Shown: positions 1 to 7,980 of the stretch, piece by piece
Position numbering within the stretch: position 1 is the stretch's first letter
Layout: every line of letters starts with the position of its first letter
Assembly: GCA_036406675.1 (NCBI GenBank)
Contig: DASXAO010000133.1
Span: 1 to 36,154 of the forward strand
Source of the DNA: SCGC-AG-212-J23 sp036406675
GTDB lineage: Bacteria > Pseudomonadota > Gammaproteobacteria > Burkholderiales > SG8-39
DNA length: 36,154 nucleotides
Direction: 5' to 3'
The notes under the pieces: generated by a model
What the model saw: only the letters and a program-made list of their open reading frames with translations
The model's database searches: none
What the model was told of the DNA's origin: nothing
Made by a program: the position numbers and the translations under genes

Positions 1-908
1 GCATCGACTACAAAGGTTGCGCCGTGCTGGTGGCCTATGACACGCAGTCGCCGGACATTGCGCAGGGCGTGGATGAAGGCAAGGGCATCGACCTGGACCA
101 GGGCGCGGGCGACCAGGGCCTGATGTTCGGCTACGCGTGCGACGAGACACCTGAGCTCATGCCGCTGCCGATCTTCCTCGCGCACCGGCTGGTGCAGCGC
201 CAGGCGCAGCTGCGCAAGCAGGGCAAGCTCGACTGGTTGCGTCCGGATGCGAAATCGCAGGTGACGGTGAAGTACGTCGACGGGCGGCCGAAGGAGATCG
301 ACACGGTGGTGCTGTCGACGCAGCATCATCCCGAGATCGAGCACAAGCCGCTGGAGGAAGCGGTGATCGAAGAGATCATCAAGCCGGTGCTGCCGCGGGA
401 GATGATGGGCAGGAAAGTGAACTACCTGGTGAATCCGACCGGTCGCTTCGTGATCGGCGGTCCGCAGGGCGACTGCGGCCTCACCGGGCGCAAGATCATC
501 GTCGACACCTACGGCGGCTCGGCGCCGCACGGCGGCGGCGCGTTCTCCGGCAAGGATCCATCGAAGGTCGATCGTTCGGCCGCGTATGCCGCGCGGTACG
601 TGGCGAAGAACATCGTCGGCGCCGGCCTCGCCTCGCGCTGCCTGGTGCAGGTCTCGTACGCCATCGGCGTGGCGCAACCGACCAGCGTGATGGTGACGAC
701 GCACGGCACCGGCAAGCTCTCCGACGAGAAGCTCGCGCAGCTGGTGCAGGCGAACTTCGACCTGCGGCCGAAGGGCATCATCCAGATGCTCGACCTGCTG
801 CGGCCGATCTACGAGAAGACCGCGGCCTACGGCCACTTCGGGCGCGCCGAGCCGGAATTCACGTGGGAGGCGACCGACAAGGCGCTCGCGCTCAAGCAAG
901 CCGCCTAG
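1..908 (+). CDS. metK: S-adenosylmethionine synthetase (5'-truncated by window edge)
   Basis: Makes S-adenosylmethionine from methionine and ATP in the cytoplasm. The frame is open from base 3, so about 302 C-terminal residues are present; by comparison with the usual ~385-390 residues, roughly the first 85 lie outside the window. Visible family motifs are GAGDQGLMFGYA (adenine/metal region), RPDAKSQVT, INPTGRF-type VNPTGRFVIGGP, GDCGLTGRKIIVDTYGG and the loop GGGAFSGKDPSKVDRS, which carries phosphate- and metal-binding residues. The C-terminus (DLRPKGIIQMLDL, AAYGHFGR) is complete and ends in TAG. The next gene starts 20 bases downstream behind a strong ribosome binding site, so the two are probably co-transcribed. 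The match to MetK is not in doubt; regulation cannot be judged because the upstream region is missing. Confidence 0.98.
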   Translation, partial: IDYKGCAVLVAYDTQSPDIAQGVDEGKGIDLDQGAGDQGLMFGYACDETPELMPLPIFLAHRLVQRQAQLRKQGKLDWLRPDAKSQVTVKYVDGRPKEIDTVVLSTQHHPEIEHKPLEEAVIEEIIKPVLPREMMGRKVNYLVNPTGRFVIGGPQGDCGLTGRKIIVDTYGGSAPHGGGAFSGKDPSKVDRSAAYAARYVAKNIVGAGLASRCLVQVSYAIGVAQPTSVMVTTHGTGKLSDEKLAQLVQANFDLRPKGIIQMLDLLRPIYEKTAAYGHFGRAEPEFTWEATDKALALKQAA

Positions 909-928
909 TCTTGTCCCAAGGAGGTTTC

Positions 929-2020
929 ATGAAGCCACCGTTTCGCGCCGACCATGTCGGCAGCCTCCTGCGCCCGCGGGAATTGCACGAGGCGCGCGCC
1001 AAGGCAAAGAAAGGCGAAATCAGCGAGGCCGAGCTGAAGGCGGTGCAGGACCGCTGCATCCGCGACGTGGTCGCGCTGCAGGAGTCGGTCGGCATCCCCT
1101 CGGTTACCGACGGCGAGTTCCGGCGCGACTGGTGGCACATCGATTTCATCCACGGCTTCGACGGCGTCGACCTCACCGTCAACAAGACGCACACGTTCCA
1201 CGCGAGCGACGAGCAGCCGCCGATGTTCAGGCTCTCCGGCAAGGTGCGGCGCACCCGCCCGAGCATGCTCGAGCACTTCAAGTTCCTGAAGTCGGTGGTG
1301 AAAAAGGGCACGCCCAAGTTCACCATGCCTTCTCCGGCGATGCTCCATGCCCGCGCCGATCGCGCTTCCATCAATGCCGTCTACAAGGACATCCCGGAGT
1401 TCTGGGAAGACACGACGCGCGCGTACCGCGAGGAGATCGCCGACCTGTACAAGGCGGGCTGCCGCTACCTGCAGATCGACGACACGACCATCGCGATGAT
1501 GGGCGATCCGAAAGTGCAGGAGAACTTCCGCAAGCTGGGCGACGATCCCAAGAAGGACACCGCGATGTACGCCCGGGCGGTGAACATGGCGATCCGCGAC
1601 GTGCCCGACGACATGACGGTCGCGGTGCACACCTGCCGCGGCAATTTCAAGAGCACCTGGCTCGCGAGCGGCAGCTACGACTACGTCGCCGAGACCGCGT
1701 TTTCGACCATAGACGTCGACGGCTTCTTCCTCGAGTACGACGACGAGCGCTCGGGCGGCTTCGAGCCGCTGCGCTACATCCCGAAGGGCAAGAAGGTCGT
1801 GCTCGGCCTGGTTTCGTCCAAGCTGCCCGAGCTGGAATCCAAGGACACATTGAAGAGGAGGATCGATGCGGCGTCCAAGTTCGTGCCGCTCGAGAACCTC
1901 TGCATCAGCCCGCAGTGCGGCTTCTCCAGCACCCACCACGGCAACAACCTCACCGAAGAGCAGGAGAAGGCGAAGCTGCGGCTTTGCATCGAGACCGCCC
2001 GCGAGGTCTGGGGCGACTGA
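929..2020 (+). CDS. short cobalamin-independent methionine synthase family protein (MetE C-terminal domain type)
   Basis: 363 residues that match only the catalytic C-terminal barrel of MetE, as in the YxjG/YxjH group. The zinc ligands are readable as H234 and C236 (HTC), E269 (FFLEYD) and C330 (QCGFSS). The N-terminus DHVGSLLRP is typical of the family. ATG 929 was chosen because AAGGAGG sits at 919-924, well spaced, and the homologous N-terminus starts there; the frame continues upstream into metK without need. Known family members transfer a methyl group to homocysteine; the folate-binding N-terminal half of full MetE is absent, so the methyl donor may be methylcobalamin or another carrier rather than methyl-folate. 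Position directly after metK suggests supply of methionine for SAM synthesis. A methyltransferase for another thiol acceptor remains possible. Confidence 0.85.
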   Translation: MKPPFRADHVGSLLRPRELHEARAKAKKGEISEAELKAVQDRCIRDVVALQESVGIPSVTDGEFRRDWWHIDFIHGFDGVDLTVNKTHTFHASDEQPPMFRLSGKVRRTRPSMLEHFKFLKSVVKKGTPKFTMPSPAMLHARADRASINAVYKDIPEFWEDTTRAYREEIADLYKAGCRYLQIDDTTIAMMGDPKVQENFRKLGDDPKKDTAMYARAVNMAIRDVPDDMTVAVHTCRGNFKSTWLASGSYDYVAETAFSTIDVDGFFLEYDDERSGGFEPLRYIPKGKKVVLGLVSSKLPELESKDTLKRRIDAASKFVPLENLCISPQCGFSSTHHGNNLTEEQEKAKLRLCIETAREVWGD

Positions 2021-2036
2021 TTTCGGACCCGAAAAC

Positions 2037-2081
2037 CAGGGACGGACCACGTTTCCTCAGGAAAAATGTGGCCCGTCCCTG
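2037..2081. repeat. REP-like palindromic element, copy 1
   Basis: A 45-base nested palindrome between the MetE-like gene and livK. The outer arms are CAGGGACGGACCAC (2037-2050) and GTGGCCCGTCCCTG (2068-2081), complementary with one mismatch. Inside lies a second perfect hairpin, TTTCCT-C-AGGAAA (2052-2064). The arm sequence recurs at 12710-12726, so it is a dispersed repeat rather than a gene-specific site. No T-run follows the stem on the plus strand, so it is not a classic intrinsic terminator, though it could stabilise the 3' end of the upstream mRNA. Confidence 0.75.
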
Positions 2082-2157
2082 ATTTGAGGTCATTTACCGC
2101 GACGCGCCGATAGGGCATTCTCTCGCCGTTCTCCAACCTGTGAGGAGGGGGCGGGAC

Positions 2158-3420
2158 ATGAAGAAGCTCATCGCCGCGGCCGGCATCGCAGTTCTGTTTC
2201 AAGCGGGAATAGCCGAAGCGCAGCAACTGAAGGGCGAGTACCGGCTCGGCGTGCTCGAGCCGCTCACCGGCAACCTCGCGGTGCAGGGCAAGCTTCACCT
2301 CGAGGGCTACGAGATCATGCGCGACCTCATCAACAGCCAGTTCGGCGGCGTGATGGGTCGCAAGCTCGTGCTCGTGGTCGGAGACGCGCCCGACCCGACC
2401 GCCGCGGCCTCCGAGGCCACGCGGCTCGCTACGCGCGAGCGGGTAAAGATCATCACCGGCACGTTCTCCTCGACGCTGTGCGGCGCGGCGAGCGAGGCGG
2501 CGGCGCGCCAGAACGTCATCTACTGGGAAACCTCTTGCGTCGATCCCCGCTTTACCCGCCGGGGGCTGAAGAACGTGTTCCGCACGGAGATCGACGGCGT
2601 CGGCTTCGGCTGGTACAACGTCGAGTTCATCGCCAAGTACCTGGCGCCGCGCCTGGGCAAGAAGCCGAGCGAGCTGCGCATCGCCTACATCGCCGAGGAC
2701 TCCTCGTACGGACAGGGCGTCACCGAGGCGGCGCGCGAGCGCGCCAAGAAGGAATTCGGCATGCAGGAGGTGGCGCTCGAGTACTACAGCTTCACCACCA
2801 ACGACCTCACGCCGGTCATCCTCAAGCTGAAGGGCGCGAACCCGGACGTGGTGCACCACATCGCGCGCGACCAGGACGCGATCCTCTTCTGGCGCCAGGC
2901 ACGCGAGCAGAACTTCGACGTGAAGGCCGTGGTGCACGCAGGCGCGACCGGCTACGGCAATCCCGGCTTCGGCAAGGCGCTCGGGAGCGATTCGAACGGG
3001 CCATTCGCGCTGAGCGAGCCCGGCGTGGGCTTCCTCGTCGACAAGATGCGCCCCGACGGCCAGAAGATCGAGCGCGCCTTCCGCGAGGCGGTCAAGGCCA
3101 AGACCGGCTCGGACGTGCCCACCGGCGGGCACCAGCTCGCCGCGGGCGGCCTGTGGCTCCTGAAGGTCGTGCTCGACGCCGCGAAGACCGACGACCTGGA
3201 CAAGTTCCGCGCCGCGGTGATGAAGATGGATGTCCCGGTCGGCAGCCTCATCAACGGCTGGGGCGTGAAATTCGACGAGGCGGGACAGAACTCGAACGAG
3301 CGCGTGCAGCACTACATGCTGCAGTGGCAGAACGGCGCGCTCGTCACCGTGTGGCCTGAAAACCTCACGAGCAACCGCGCGAAGTGGGTGCCGCTCGGGC
3401 CGTGGAATCAACGTAAATAA
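2158..3420 (+). CDS. livK: periplasmic substrate-binding protein of a branched-chain amino acid type ABC transporter
   Basis: 420 residues, Peripla_BP_6 type. ATG 2158 follows GAGGAGGGG at 2142-2150 and opens a signal peptide (MKKLIAAAGIAVLFQAG) with a likely AEA|QQ cleavage after residue 21. The mature start GEYRLGVLEPLTGNLAVQGK and the ATRLATRERVKIITGTFSS segment are typical of this family. It should bind the ligand in the periplasm and deliver it to the LivH/LivM pore. Members of this family carry branched-chain amino acids, but also aromatic acids, urea or amides; with LigA/LigB-type genes nearby an aromatic ligand is possible, but the sequence does not settle it. First gene of a five-gene operon; the gap to livH is 16 bases. 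Confidence 0.92.
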   Translation: MKKLIAAAGIAVLFQAGIAEAQQLKGEYRLGVLEPLTGNLAVQGKLHLEGYEIMRDLINSQFGGVMGRKLVLVVGDAPDPTAAASEATRLATRERVKIITGTFSSTLCGAASEAAARQNVIYWETSCVDPRFTRRGLKNVFRTEIDGVGFGWYNVEFIAKYLAPRLGKKPSELRIAYIAEDSSYGQGVTEAARERAKKEFGMQEVALEYYSFTTNDLTPVILKLKGANPDVVHHIARDQDAILFWRQAREQNFDVKAVVHAGATGYGNPGFGKALGSDSNGPFALSEPGVGFLVDKMRPDGQKIERAFREAVKAKTGSDVPTGGHQLAAGGLWLLKVVLDAAKTDDLDKFRAAVMKMDVPVGSLINGWGVKFDEAGQNSNERVQHYMLQWQNGALVTVWPENLTSNRAKWVPLGPWNQRK

Positions 3421-3436
3421 CGCGCGCTAAAGCAGC

Positions 3437-4312
3437 CTGGTCTACCAGCTCGTCGTCTCGACGATCCTGCTCGGCGGGGTCTACGCCCTCATCGCGGTCG
3501 GGCTGACGCTGATTTTCGGCGTCCTGCGCATCGTCAATTTCGCGCACGGCGAGTTCCTGATGCTGGGGATGTACGCGGCGTTCTGGGCCTTCACCCTGCT
3601 GCACGCCGATCCCTACCTGACGCTCGTCGTCGCCGTGCCGCTGTTCCTCGCGGTCGGCTGGGGAAGCTATGCGCTCGTCATGCGGCCCATCGTGCATACC
3701 TCGCACAACGTGCAGGTGTTCACCACGGTCGGGCTCTCCATCGTGCTGCAGAACCTGGCGCTCGTGCTCTGGACCGGCGACGCGCGCTTCGTGCGCACGA
3801 GCTACTACGCATCCGTGATCGACCTCGGCGGCGCGGTGATGAACCTCGCGCAGGCGGTGGCGTTCGTCCTCGCCGTAGCCGCCACCGGCGCTCTGTTCGC
3901 CTTCATGCGCTTCTCCTATACCGGGAAGCTGATGCGCGCGACGGCCCAGGACCGCTCCGCGGCGATGCTGATGGGAATCGACACCGGGCGCATCTATGCG
4001 CTGACCTGGGCGGTCGGCATCGCGTGCGTCGGCGGGGCCGGCGTGCTGCTCGCGCCGATCTATCCGGTCTATCCGACCGCGGGGCTGCAATTCGTGCTCA
4101 TCGCCTATATCGCCGTCGTGCTCGGCGGGCTCGGCGACATGGTCGGGGCGCTCGTCGCCGCGCTGATCGTCGCCGCCGTGGAGGTCGTCGGCTCCTACAC
4201 GATCGGGACGTCCTGGAAGGAAGTGCTCTACCTCCTCCTCTTCATCGCCATTCTCGTCGTGCGCCCGGCGGGCCTTCTCGGCCAGCGCGGCTCGGAGTCG
4301 CTCGGCGTATGA
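3437..4312 (+). CDS. livH: branched-chain amino acid type ABC transporter permease LivH, probable CTG start
   Basis: Inner-membrane permease, 291 residues if it starts at CTG 3437, which is the usual LivH length. The first ATG is at 3560, but the frame upstream of it encodes the conserved LivH N-terminus (LGGVYALIAVGLTLIFGV, then VNFAHGEFLMLG). An in-frame TAA at 3428-3430 closes the frame above, and there is no ATG, GTG or TTG between that stop and 3560. CTG 3437 is therefore the best start; no clear ribosome binding site precedes it. Later motifs include the ATAQDRSAAMLMGID loop (EAA-like) and C-terminal RPAGLLG. Overlaps livM by ATGA. Alternatives are a sequencing error or a mutated ATG. 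Confidence 0.88.
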   Translation: MVYQLVVSTILLGGVYALIAVGLTLIFGVLRIVNFAHGEFLMLGMYAAFWAFTLLHADPYLTLVVAVPLFLAVGWGSYALVMRPIVHTSHNVQVFTTVGLSIVLQNLALVLWTGDARFVRTSYYASVIDLGGAVMNLAQAVAFVLAVAATGALFAFMRFSYTGKLMRATAQDRSAAMLMGIDTGRIYALTWAVGIACVGGAGVLLAPIYPVYPTAGLQFVLIAYIAVVLGGLGDMVGALVAALIVAAVEVVGSYTIGTSWKEVLYLLLFIAILVVRPAGLLGQRGSESLGV

Positions 4313-5253
4313 GGACCTCGGCGGCGGCTGCGATTGCCTTCTTCGCCGCCGCCGCGCTTGCGCCGCTCGTCGTCGACGACGCGTTTCTTCTCGATACCCT
4401 GGTGCTCATCCTGGTGTGGGGATGCGCGGCGGGGGCCTGGAACATCGCGGGCGGCTATGCGGGCCAGATCTCGCTCGGCCATTCCGCGTTCTTCGGCCTG
4501 GGGGCCTACGCCGCGGCGCTCTGCGGCGTGCGCTGGAACATCTCGCCTTGGTACGGCGTCGCGATCGGCGCCGCGCTCGCGACCGCCGCCGGCACGGTCA
4601 TCGGCTTCCTTTCCAACCGCCTGCGCGGGCCGTACTTCGTCATCGCGACGATCGCGGTGTCGCAGGTTCTCCTCCTCGGCGCGGCCCGCTGGCGCGGCTT
4701 CACATCCGGCTCGGAGGGAATCCCGGTGCCCTTCCGCGCCGGGTTCTGGACGCTCGGCATCGCCGACAAGCGCATCTGGGTGTGGATCGTGCTGGTCCTG
4801 GCGCTGGTCGTTTACCTGGCACAGCTGTACCTGGAGCGCTCGCGGCGCGGCTTCCAGCTCGCGGCGGTGCGCGAGGACGAGGACGCGGCGCTCTCGCTCG
4901 GCGTGCGGGCGCGCCGGCTCAAGGTCGCGGCGATCGCCGCGAGCGCGGCCTTCACCGCGGTGTGCGGCGCGCTCTGGGCGCAATACGTAGGCTTCGTCGA
5001 CCCGCTCTACGTCTTCTCGGTCGACCTTTCGGTGCGCTTCGCGCTAGCCGCGATCATCGGCGGCCTGGGCACCGCCCTCGGGCCGTTCCTCGGTTCGGTG
5101 CTCGTGACGACCGTGGAAACGTGGCTGCGCGCCGAGTTCGGCGGCCTGGGTTCGCACCTCGTAGGGCTCTACCTCATCCTCTACGGCACCGCGCTTATCC
5201 TCATGGTCCGCTTCGCGCCGCAGGGCCTGGTGGGTTTCTTCAGGAAGTCATGA
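4309..5253 (+). CDS. livM: branched-chain amino acid type ABC transporter permease LivM
   Basis: 314-residue inner-membrane permease, partner of LivH. The N-terminus has two hydrophobic helices, followed by the family motif GYAGQISLGHSAFFGLGAY, then RLRGPYFVIATIA and the cytoplasmic loop RRGFQLAAVREDEDAALSLG, which contacts the ATPases. The C-terminus has IIGGLGTALGPFLGS and RFAPQGLVG. ATG 4309 overlaps the livH stop (ATGA), and its own stop overlaps the livG start (ATGA at 5250), implying translational coupling. Nothing unusual in length or residues. Confidence 0.95.
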   Translation: MRTSAAAAIAFFAAAALAPLVVDDAFLLDTLVLILVWGCAAGAWNIAGGYAGQISLGHSAFFGLGAYAAALCGVRWNISPWYGVAIGAALATAAGTVIGFLSNRLRGPYFVIATIAVSQVLLLGAARWRGFTSGSEGIPVPFRAGFWTLGIADKRIWVWIVLVLALVVYLAQLYLERSRRGFQLAAVREDEDAALSLGVRARRLKVAAIAASAAFTAVCGALWAQYVGFVDPLYVFSVDLSVRFALAAIIGGLGTALGPFLGSVLVTTVETWLRAEFGGLGSHLVGLYLILYGTALILMVRFAPQGLVGFFRKS

Positions 5254-5972
5254 CCCTGCTTCGGGTGAACGCGATAACCAAACGCTTTGGCGGCATCACC
5301 GCCAACCGCGGCATCACGTTCGACGTCGCTTCCGGAGAGCTCGTCGGCATCATCGGCCCGAACGGCGCCGGCAAATCGACGCTGTTCGAATGCATCAGCG
5401 GCTTCTACGCGCCCGACGAGGGCTGGGTCGAGCTCGAGGGGACGCGCCTCGCCGGGCTTTCGCCCGACCTCGTCTGCCGTCGCGGGATCGCCCGCACGTT
5501 CCAGAAGCTGCGCCCGTTCCAGGGCATGACGGTCGCCGAAAACGTCATGGTCGGCGCCCTTACTCGCACCAAGGACGTGAAGCACGCACGCGAGCAGGCG
5601 CACGAGTGGCTGCGCCGCGTCGGCCTCATCGAGAAGGCGAACGCCCATGCGCGCACGCTTTCGACCGGGCAGCGCAAACGCCTGGAGCTCGCGCGCGCGC
5701 TCGCGACCGGGCCGCGGGTGCTCCTGCTCGACGAGGTGACCGGCGGCGTGGACCAACGGTCGATTCCGGCGCTGGTGGATCTCGTGCGCGAGCTCCACGC
5801 GGGCGGCCTGACGCTTCTCGTGATCGAGCACAACATGCGGGTCGTCACCGCGGTGGCGCAGCGCATCGTCGCGCTGCACATGGGCGAGGTGATCGCCGAC
5901 GGCGAAACCGCCGCCGTGGCACGCAGCCCCAAGGTGGTCGAGGCCTACCTCGGCCAGGCCTACGTCGCGTGA
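5250..5972 (+). CDS. livG: ABC transporter ATP-binding protein LivG
   Basis: 240-residue ATPase of the Liv-type importer. Walker A is GPNGAGKST, the Q-loop region is RTFQKLRPF, the signature is LSTGQRKRLELARAL, and the H-loop is VIEHNM. Walker B reads VLLLDEVTGGV: the catalytic Glu is kept, but the Pro that usually follows it in LivG (LLLDEP) is Val here, and the D-loop GGVD is also atypical. The order of motifs and length otherwise fit LivG. Starts in an ATGA overlap with livM and ends in a GTGA overlap with livF. Confidence 0.94.
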   Translation: MTLLRVNAITKRFGGITANRGITFDVASGELVGIIGPNGAGKSTLFECISGFYAPDEGWVELEGTRLAGLSPDLVCRRGIARTFQKLRPFQGMTVAENVMVGALTRTKDVKHAREQAHEWLRRVGLIEKANAHARTLSTGQRKRLELARALATGPRVLLLDEVTGGVDQRSIPALVDLVRELHAGGLTLLVIEHNMRVVTAVAQRIVALHMGEVIADGETAAVARSPKVVEAYLGQAYVA

Positions 5973-6709
5973 GCCCAGCCCCTCAACGCGCCGCGCAGCT
6001 GTCCGTAGACGCGCTCGACGTCGCCTACGGCGACTTCCAGGTGCTCTGGGAAGCGAGCCTCCGCGTGGAAGCCGGCGAGATCGTCGCCGTGCTCGGGCCG
6101 AACGGCGCCGGCAAATCGACCCTCGTGAACGCGATTTCCGGATTGCTGCGGCCGCGCGCCGGCAGCGTCGTTTTCGAAGGGCACAGGATCGACGCCATGC
6201 CGGCCCACCGGCGCGCGGGTCTCGGCATCGCGCACGTCCTCGAGCGAAGGCGGCTCTTTCCCTTCCTCACGGTGCACGACAACGTGCTGCTCGGCGCCCA
6301 CAATGCGCGCGCACGCCCGCAGCGCGAGGAGACGCTCGCCCGGCTGGAAACCCTTCTTCCCCTGCTGAAGACGCGCCGCGCGCAGCTCGCGCATACCCTC
6401 TCGGGCGGCGAGCAGCAGATGGTGGCGATCGCCCGCGGCCTGATGGCGCGCCCCAAGCTCCTGATGATCGACGAGCCGTTCCTCGGCCTTGCGCCCATGA
6501 TGGTGGCCGAGATCGGCGAGCTGGTGCGCCGCATCCGCGACGAGCAGGGCATCGGCGTTCTTTTCATCGAGCAGAACGTCGAGCTCTCGCTCCGGCTCGC
6601 CGACCGCGGCGTGGTGCTCGAGTCGGGCCGCACGGTCCTCTCCGGCCCTTCGGCCGAGCTCTTGCGCTCGGCAGAGGTGAAGCGGATTTTCCTAGGCGAA
6701 TTCGCTTAG
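5969..6709 (+). CDS. livF: ABC transporter ATP-binding protein LivF
   Basis: Second ATPase of the importer, 246 residues. GTG 5969 is used because it overlaps the livG stop (GTGA) and places the conserved LSVDALDVAYGDFQVLWE close to the N-terminus. Walker A GPNGAGKST, signature LSGGEQQMVAIARGLM, Walker B LLMIDEPFLGLAP and H-loop FIEQNV are all intact, in contrast with the altered Walker B of LivG. The TAG stop overlaps, by bases 6706-6709, the stop of the convergent gene. It is the last gene of the transporter operon. Confidence 0.95.
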   Translation: MSPAPQRAAQLSVDALDVAYGDFQVLWEASLRVEAGEIVAVLGPNGAGKSTLVNAISGLLRPRAGSVVFEGHRIDAMPAHRRAGLGIAHVLERRRLFPFLTVHDNVLLGAHNARARPQREETLARLETLLPLLKTRRAQLAHTLSGGEQQMVAIARGLMARPKLLMIDEPFLGLAPMMVAEIGELVRRIRDEQGIGVLFIEQNVELSLRLADRGVVLESGRTVLSGPSAELLRSAEVKRIFLGEFA

Positions 6710-7428
6710 AGCGTCTTGTGCGCCCCCATTCCGTCCGCGGCGCCCGCCTGCGCCGCCTTTTGCGCCATTTCATCCGACTTCGGCGTCGGGAACAGCGTAT
6801 CGAGGCGGCGCATGACTTGCAGTGATTTCTTCGCCTGGAAGCGGCGGTGAGCGACGACGCTGGCCACAAAGACGACGCCGCCGATGGCGGCGCAGGCGAA
6901 GTCCGGCCACCAGAGGAAGTAGCTGGCCGCCAGCCCCGCGAATACGCCGGCGATTACGCCGTTGATGATGTTCACCGCGCCTGCGGAGGAAACGAAATAC
7001 TGCCACTTCGTCGGCGCGATCGCCAAGTCATGGAAGAACGCCGGTGTGTCGTCGCGCGTCGAATGGACGAAGTAGCGCCCGACCTCGGGGGCGACTTCGA
7101 CGTAATAGTGCCGGATGCGATTGATCTCGCGCGCGTGCATGAGGTCGGCCAGCCCGGTCTGCAGCACCCTGTCGAAGGTCACGATTCCCAGGAAGAACAA
7201 GGTGGGAAAGAGCACCAGGGCAAACAGGAAGAACGCGTCGCCGGTATCCGAGACCTGGCCGATAAAGGCGAGCGCGACCACCGCGCTGGAAACGCTGCTG
7301 AGGTAGATCGCGGTGCGGCCGTTGGCCTCGGCGATCGTCGCCGACCGCGCCGTCTGCAGCGCGAAGTGCTCGGTGGTCATGAACCCGAGGATCTGCTCCC
7401 GGGACGCCTTGATGCCGGGCTGTTCCAT
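6706..7428 (-). CDS. unrecognised four-helix membrane protein
   Basis: 240 residues from ATG 7428. I do not recognise the family. Hydrophobic segments lie at about residues 39-58, 64-84, 147-171 and 175-195: two hairpins separated by a ~60-residue polar stretch containing HAREINRIRHYYVEVAPEVG. The N-terminal ~38 residues (EQILGFMTTEHFALQTARSA) and the C-terminal ~45 are polar and probably cytoplasmic. A TTG at 7443 would give five more residues and overlap the upstream NTF2-like stop as TTGA, in keeping with the tight coupling seen elsewhere; neither start has a good ribosome binding site. Co-directional with the NTF2-like gene, so probably one transcript. No function is claimed. Confidence 0.75.
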   Translation of the reverse strand: MEQPGIKASREQILGFMTTEHFALQTARSATIAEANGRTAIYLSSVSSAVVALAFIGQVSDTGDAFFLFALVLFPTLFFLGIVTFDRVLQTGLADLMHAREINRIRHYYVEVAPEVGRYFVHSTRDDTPAFFHDLAIAPTKWQYFVSSAGAVNIINGVIAGVFAGLAASYFLWWPDFACAAIGGVVFVASVVAHRRFQAKKSLQVMRRLDTLFPTPKSDEMAQKAAQAGAADGMGAHKTL

Positions 7429-7439
7429 GCGCGGCGCGT

Positions 7440-7799
7440 TCAACCGCCCCGACGCGGCAGGTCGCGCCCGAAATAGACGTCGACCTCCCTGACCTTGCCA
7501 CCTTCGACCCGCAGGTACTCCGTGTTGCGGAAGCGCGTCCCATCGGCGCTGCGCTCTGCGGCATACCGGACGAAAGCCTCATGGTCGTTAGCGAACAGCT
7601 GCTCGATGTCGAACGCCCGGATCTTGTCGCTGTTCGGCCAGCACCGCTCGAAGTAGGCTGCCTTGTCGATGTGGTCGTCGCGCGGGCTGCTGAAGGTGAA
7701 GTCGTCGCTCAGCAACGCTTCGACGGTCCTCCGGTCCTTCGCGGCGAAGGATGCATAGAGCTTGCGGACGATCTCGCTGACTTGCGCGCTGTCTTGCAT
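7440..7799 (-). CDS. NTF2-like (SnoaL-type) small protein
   Basis: 119 residues with the cone-shaped NTF2/SnoaL pattern: an N-terminal helix (VSEIVRKLYASFAAKD), then VEALLSDDFTFSSPRDD, and a C-terminal strand pair EYLRVEGGKVREVDVYFG, which is the classic ending of SnoaL-like proteins. Such proteins are polyketide cyclase-like enzymes, ketosteroid isomerase relatives or simple ligand-binding domains; the substrate cannot be told here. No signal peptide. The ATG at 7799 is the natural start. It lies directly upstream of the unrecognised membrane protein on the same strand. Confidence 0.85.
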   Translation of the reverse strand: MQDSAQVSEIVRKLYASFAAKDRRTVEALLSDDFTFSSPRDDHIDKAAYFERCWPNSDKIRAFDIEQLFANDHEAFVRYAAERSADGTRFRNTEYLRVEGGKVREVDVYFGRDLPRRGG

Positions 7800-7980
7800 G
7801 CAGGGCTCCTGGCGAATCCCTGCCCTGAAGCAAGTTTTGTGCGCCTACTGGACATTTCGGCGCAGGCACCTTGGCGCCGCACCTCGGACAGAACCTGCCA
7901 CGGCCCAGCACGGCACCGCATTCCGCACAGCGCCTCAGAAAGAGGCCTGCGCCCGACTGCGGAGGTTTAGCCAAGCACAT
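7588..7980 (-). CDS. possible small zinc-ribbon protein (doubtful, overlaps neighbours)
   Basis: From ATG 7980 the minus strand reads a convincing zinc ribbon in the first ~40 residues: C18-x2-C21 (RRCAECGAVL) and C31-x2-C34 (FCPRCGAKV), then KCPVG, where a further CxxC would be expected but the second Cys is missing. The frame stays open to 7588 but from about residue 60 runs through the NTF2-like gene in another frame, where the sequence looks like a shadow. It is therefore either a short real protein with a long non-conserved tail, a decayed zinc-ribbon gene, or chance. Its ATG shares the tetranucleotide CATG with the possible LigA-like start on the other strand. Confidence 0.3.
   Translation of the reverse strand: MCLAKPPQSGAGLFLRRCAECGAVLGRGRFCPRCGAKVPAPKCPVGAQNLLQGRDSPGALHARQRASQRDRPQALCILRREGPEDRRSVAERRLHLQQPARRPHRQGSLLRAVLAEQRQDPGVRHRAAVR

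Noticed and set aside
2084..2140. Promoter for the liv operon
   Set aside because: TTGAGG and GATAGG-like hexamers exist, but spacing (about 19) and match are too weak to report as a feature.
905..3411. Long minus-strand open frames opposite the MetE-like gene and livK
   Set aside because: They are antisense to genes with clear family motifs, are rich in Arg, Ala and His-Arg-Asp runs, and show no domain; such frames are common by chance in high-GC coding DNA.
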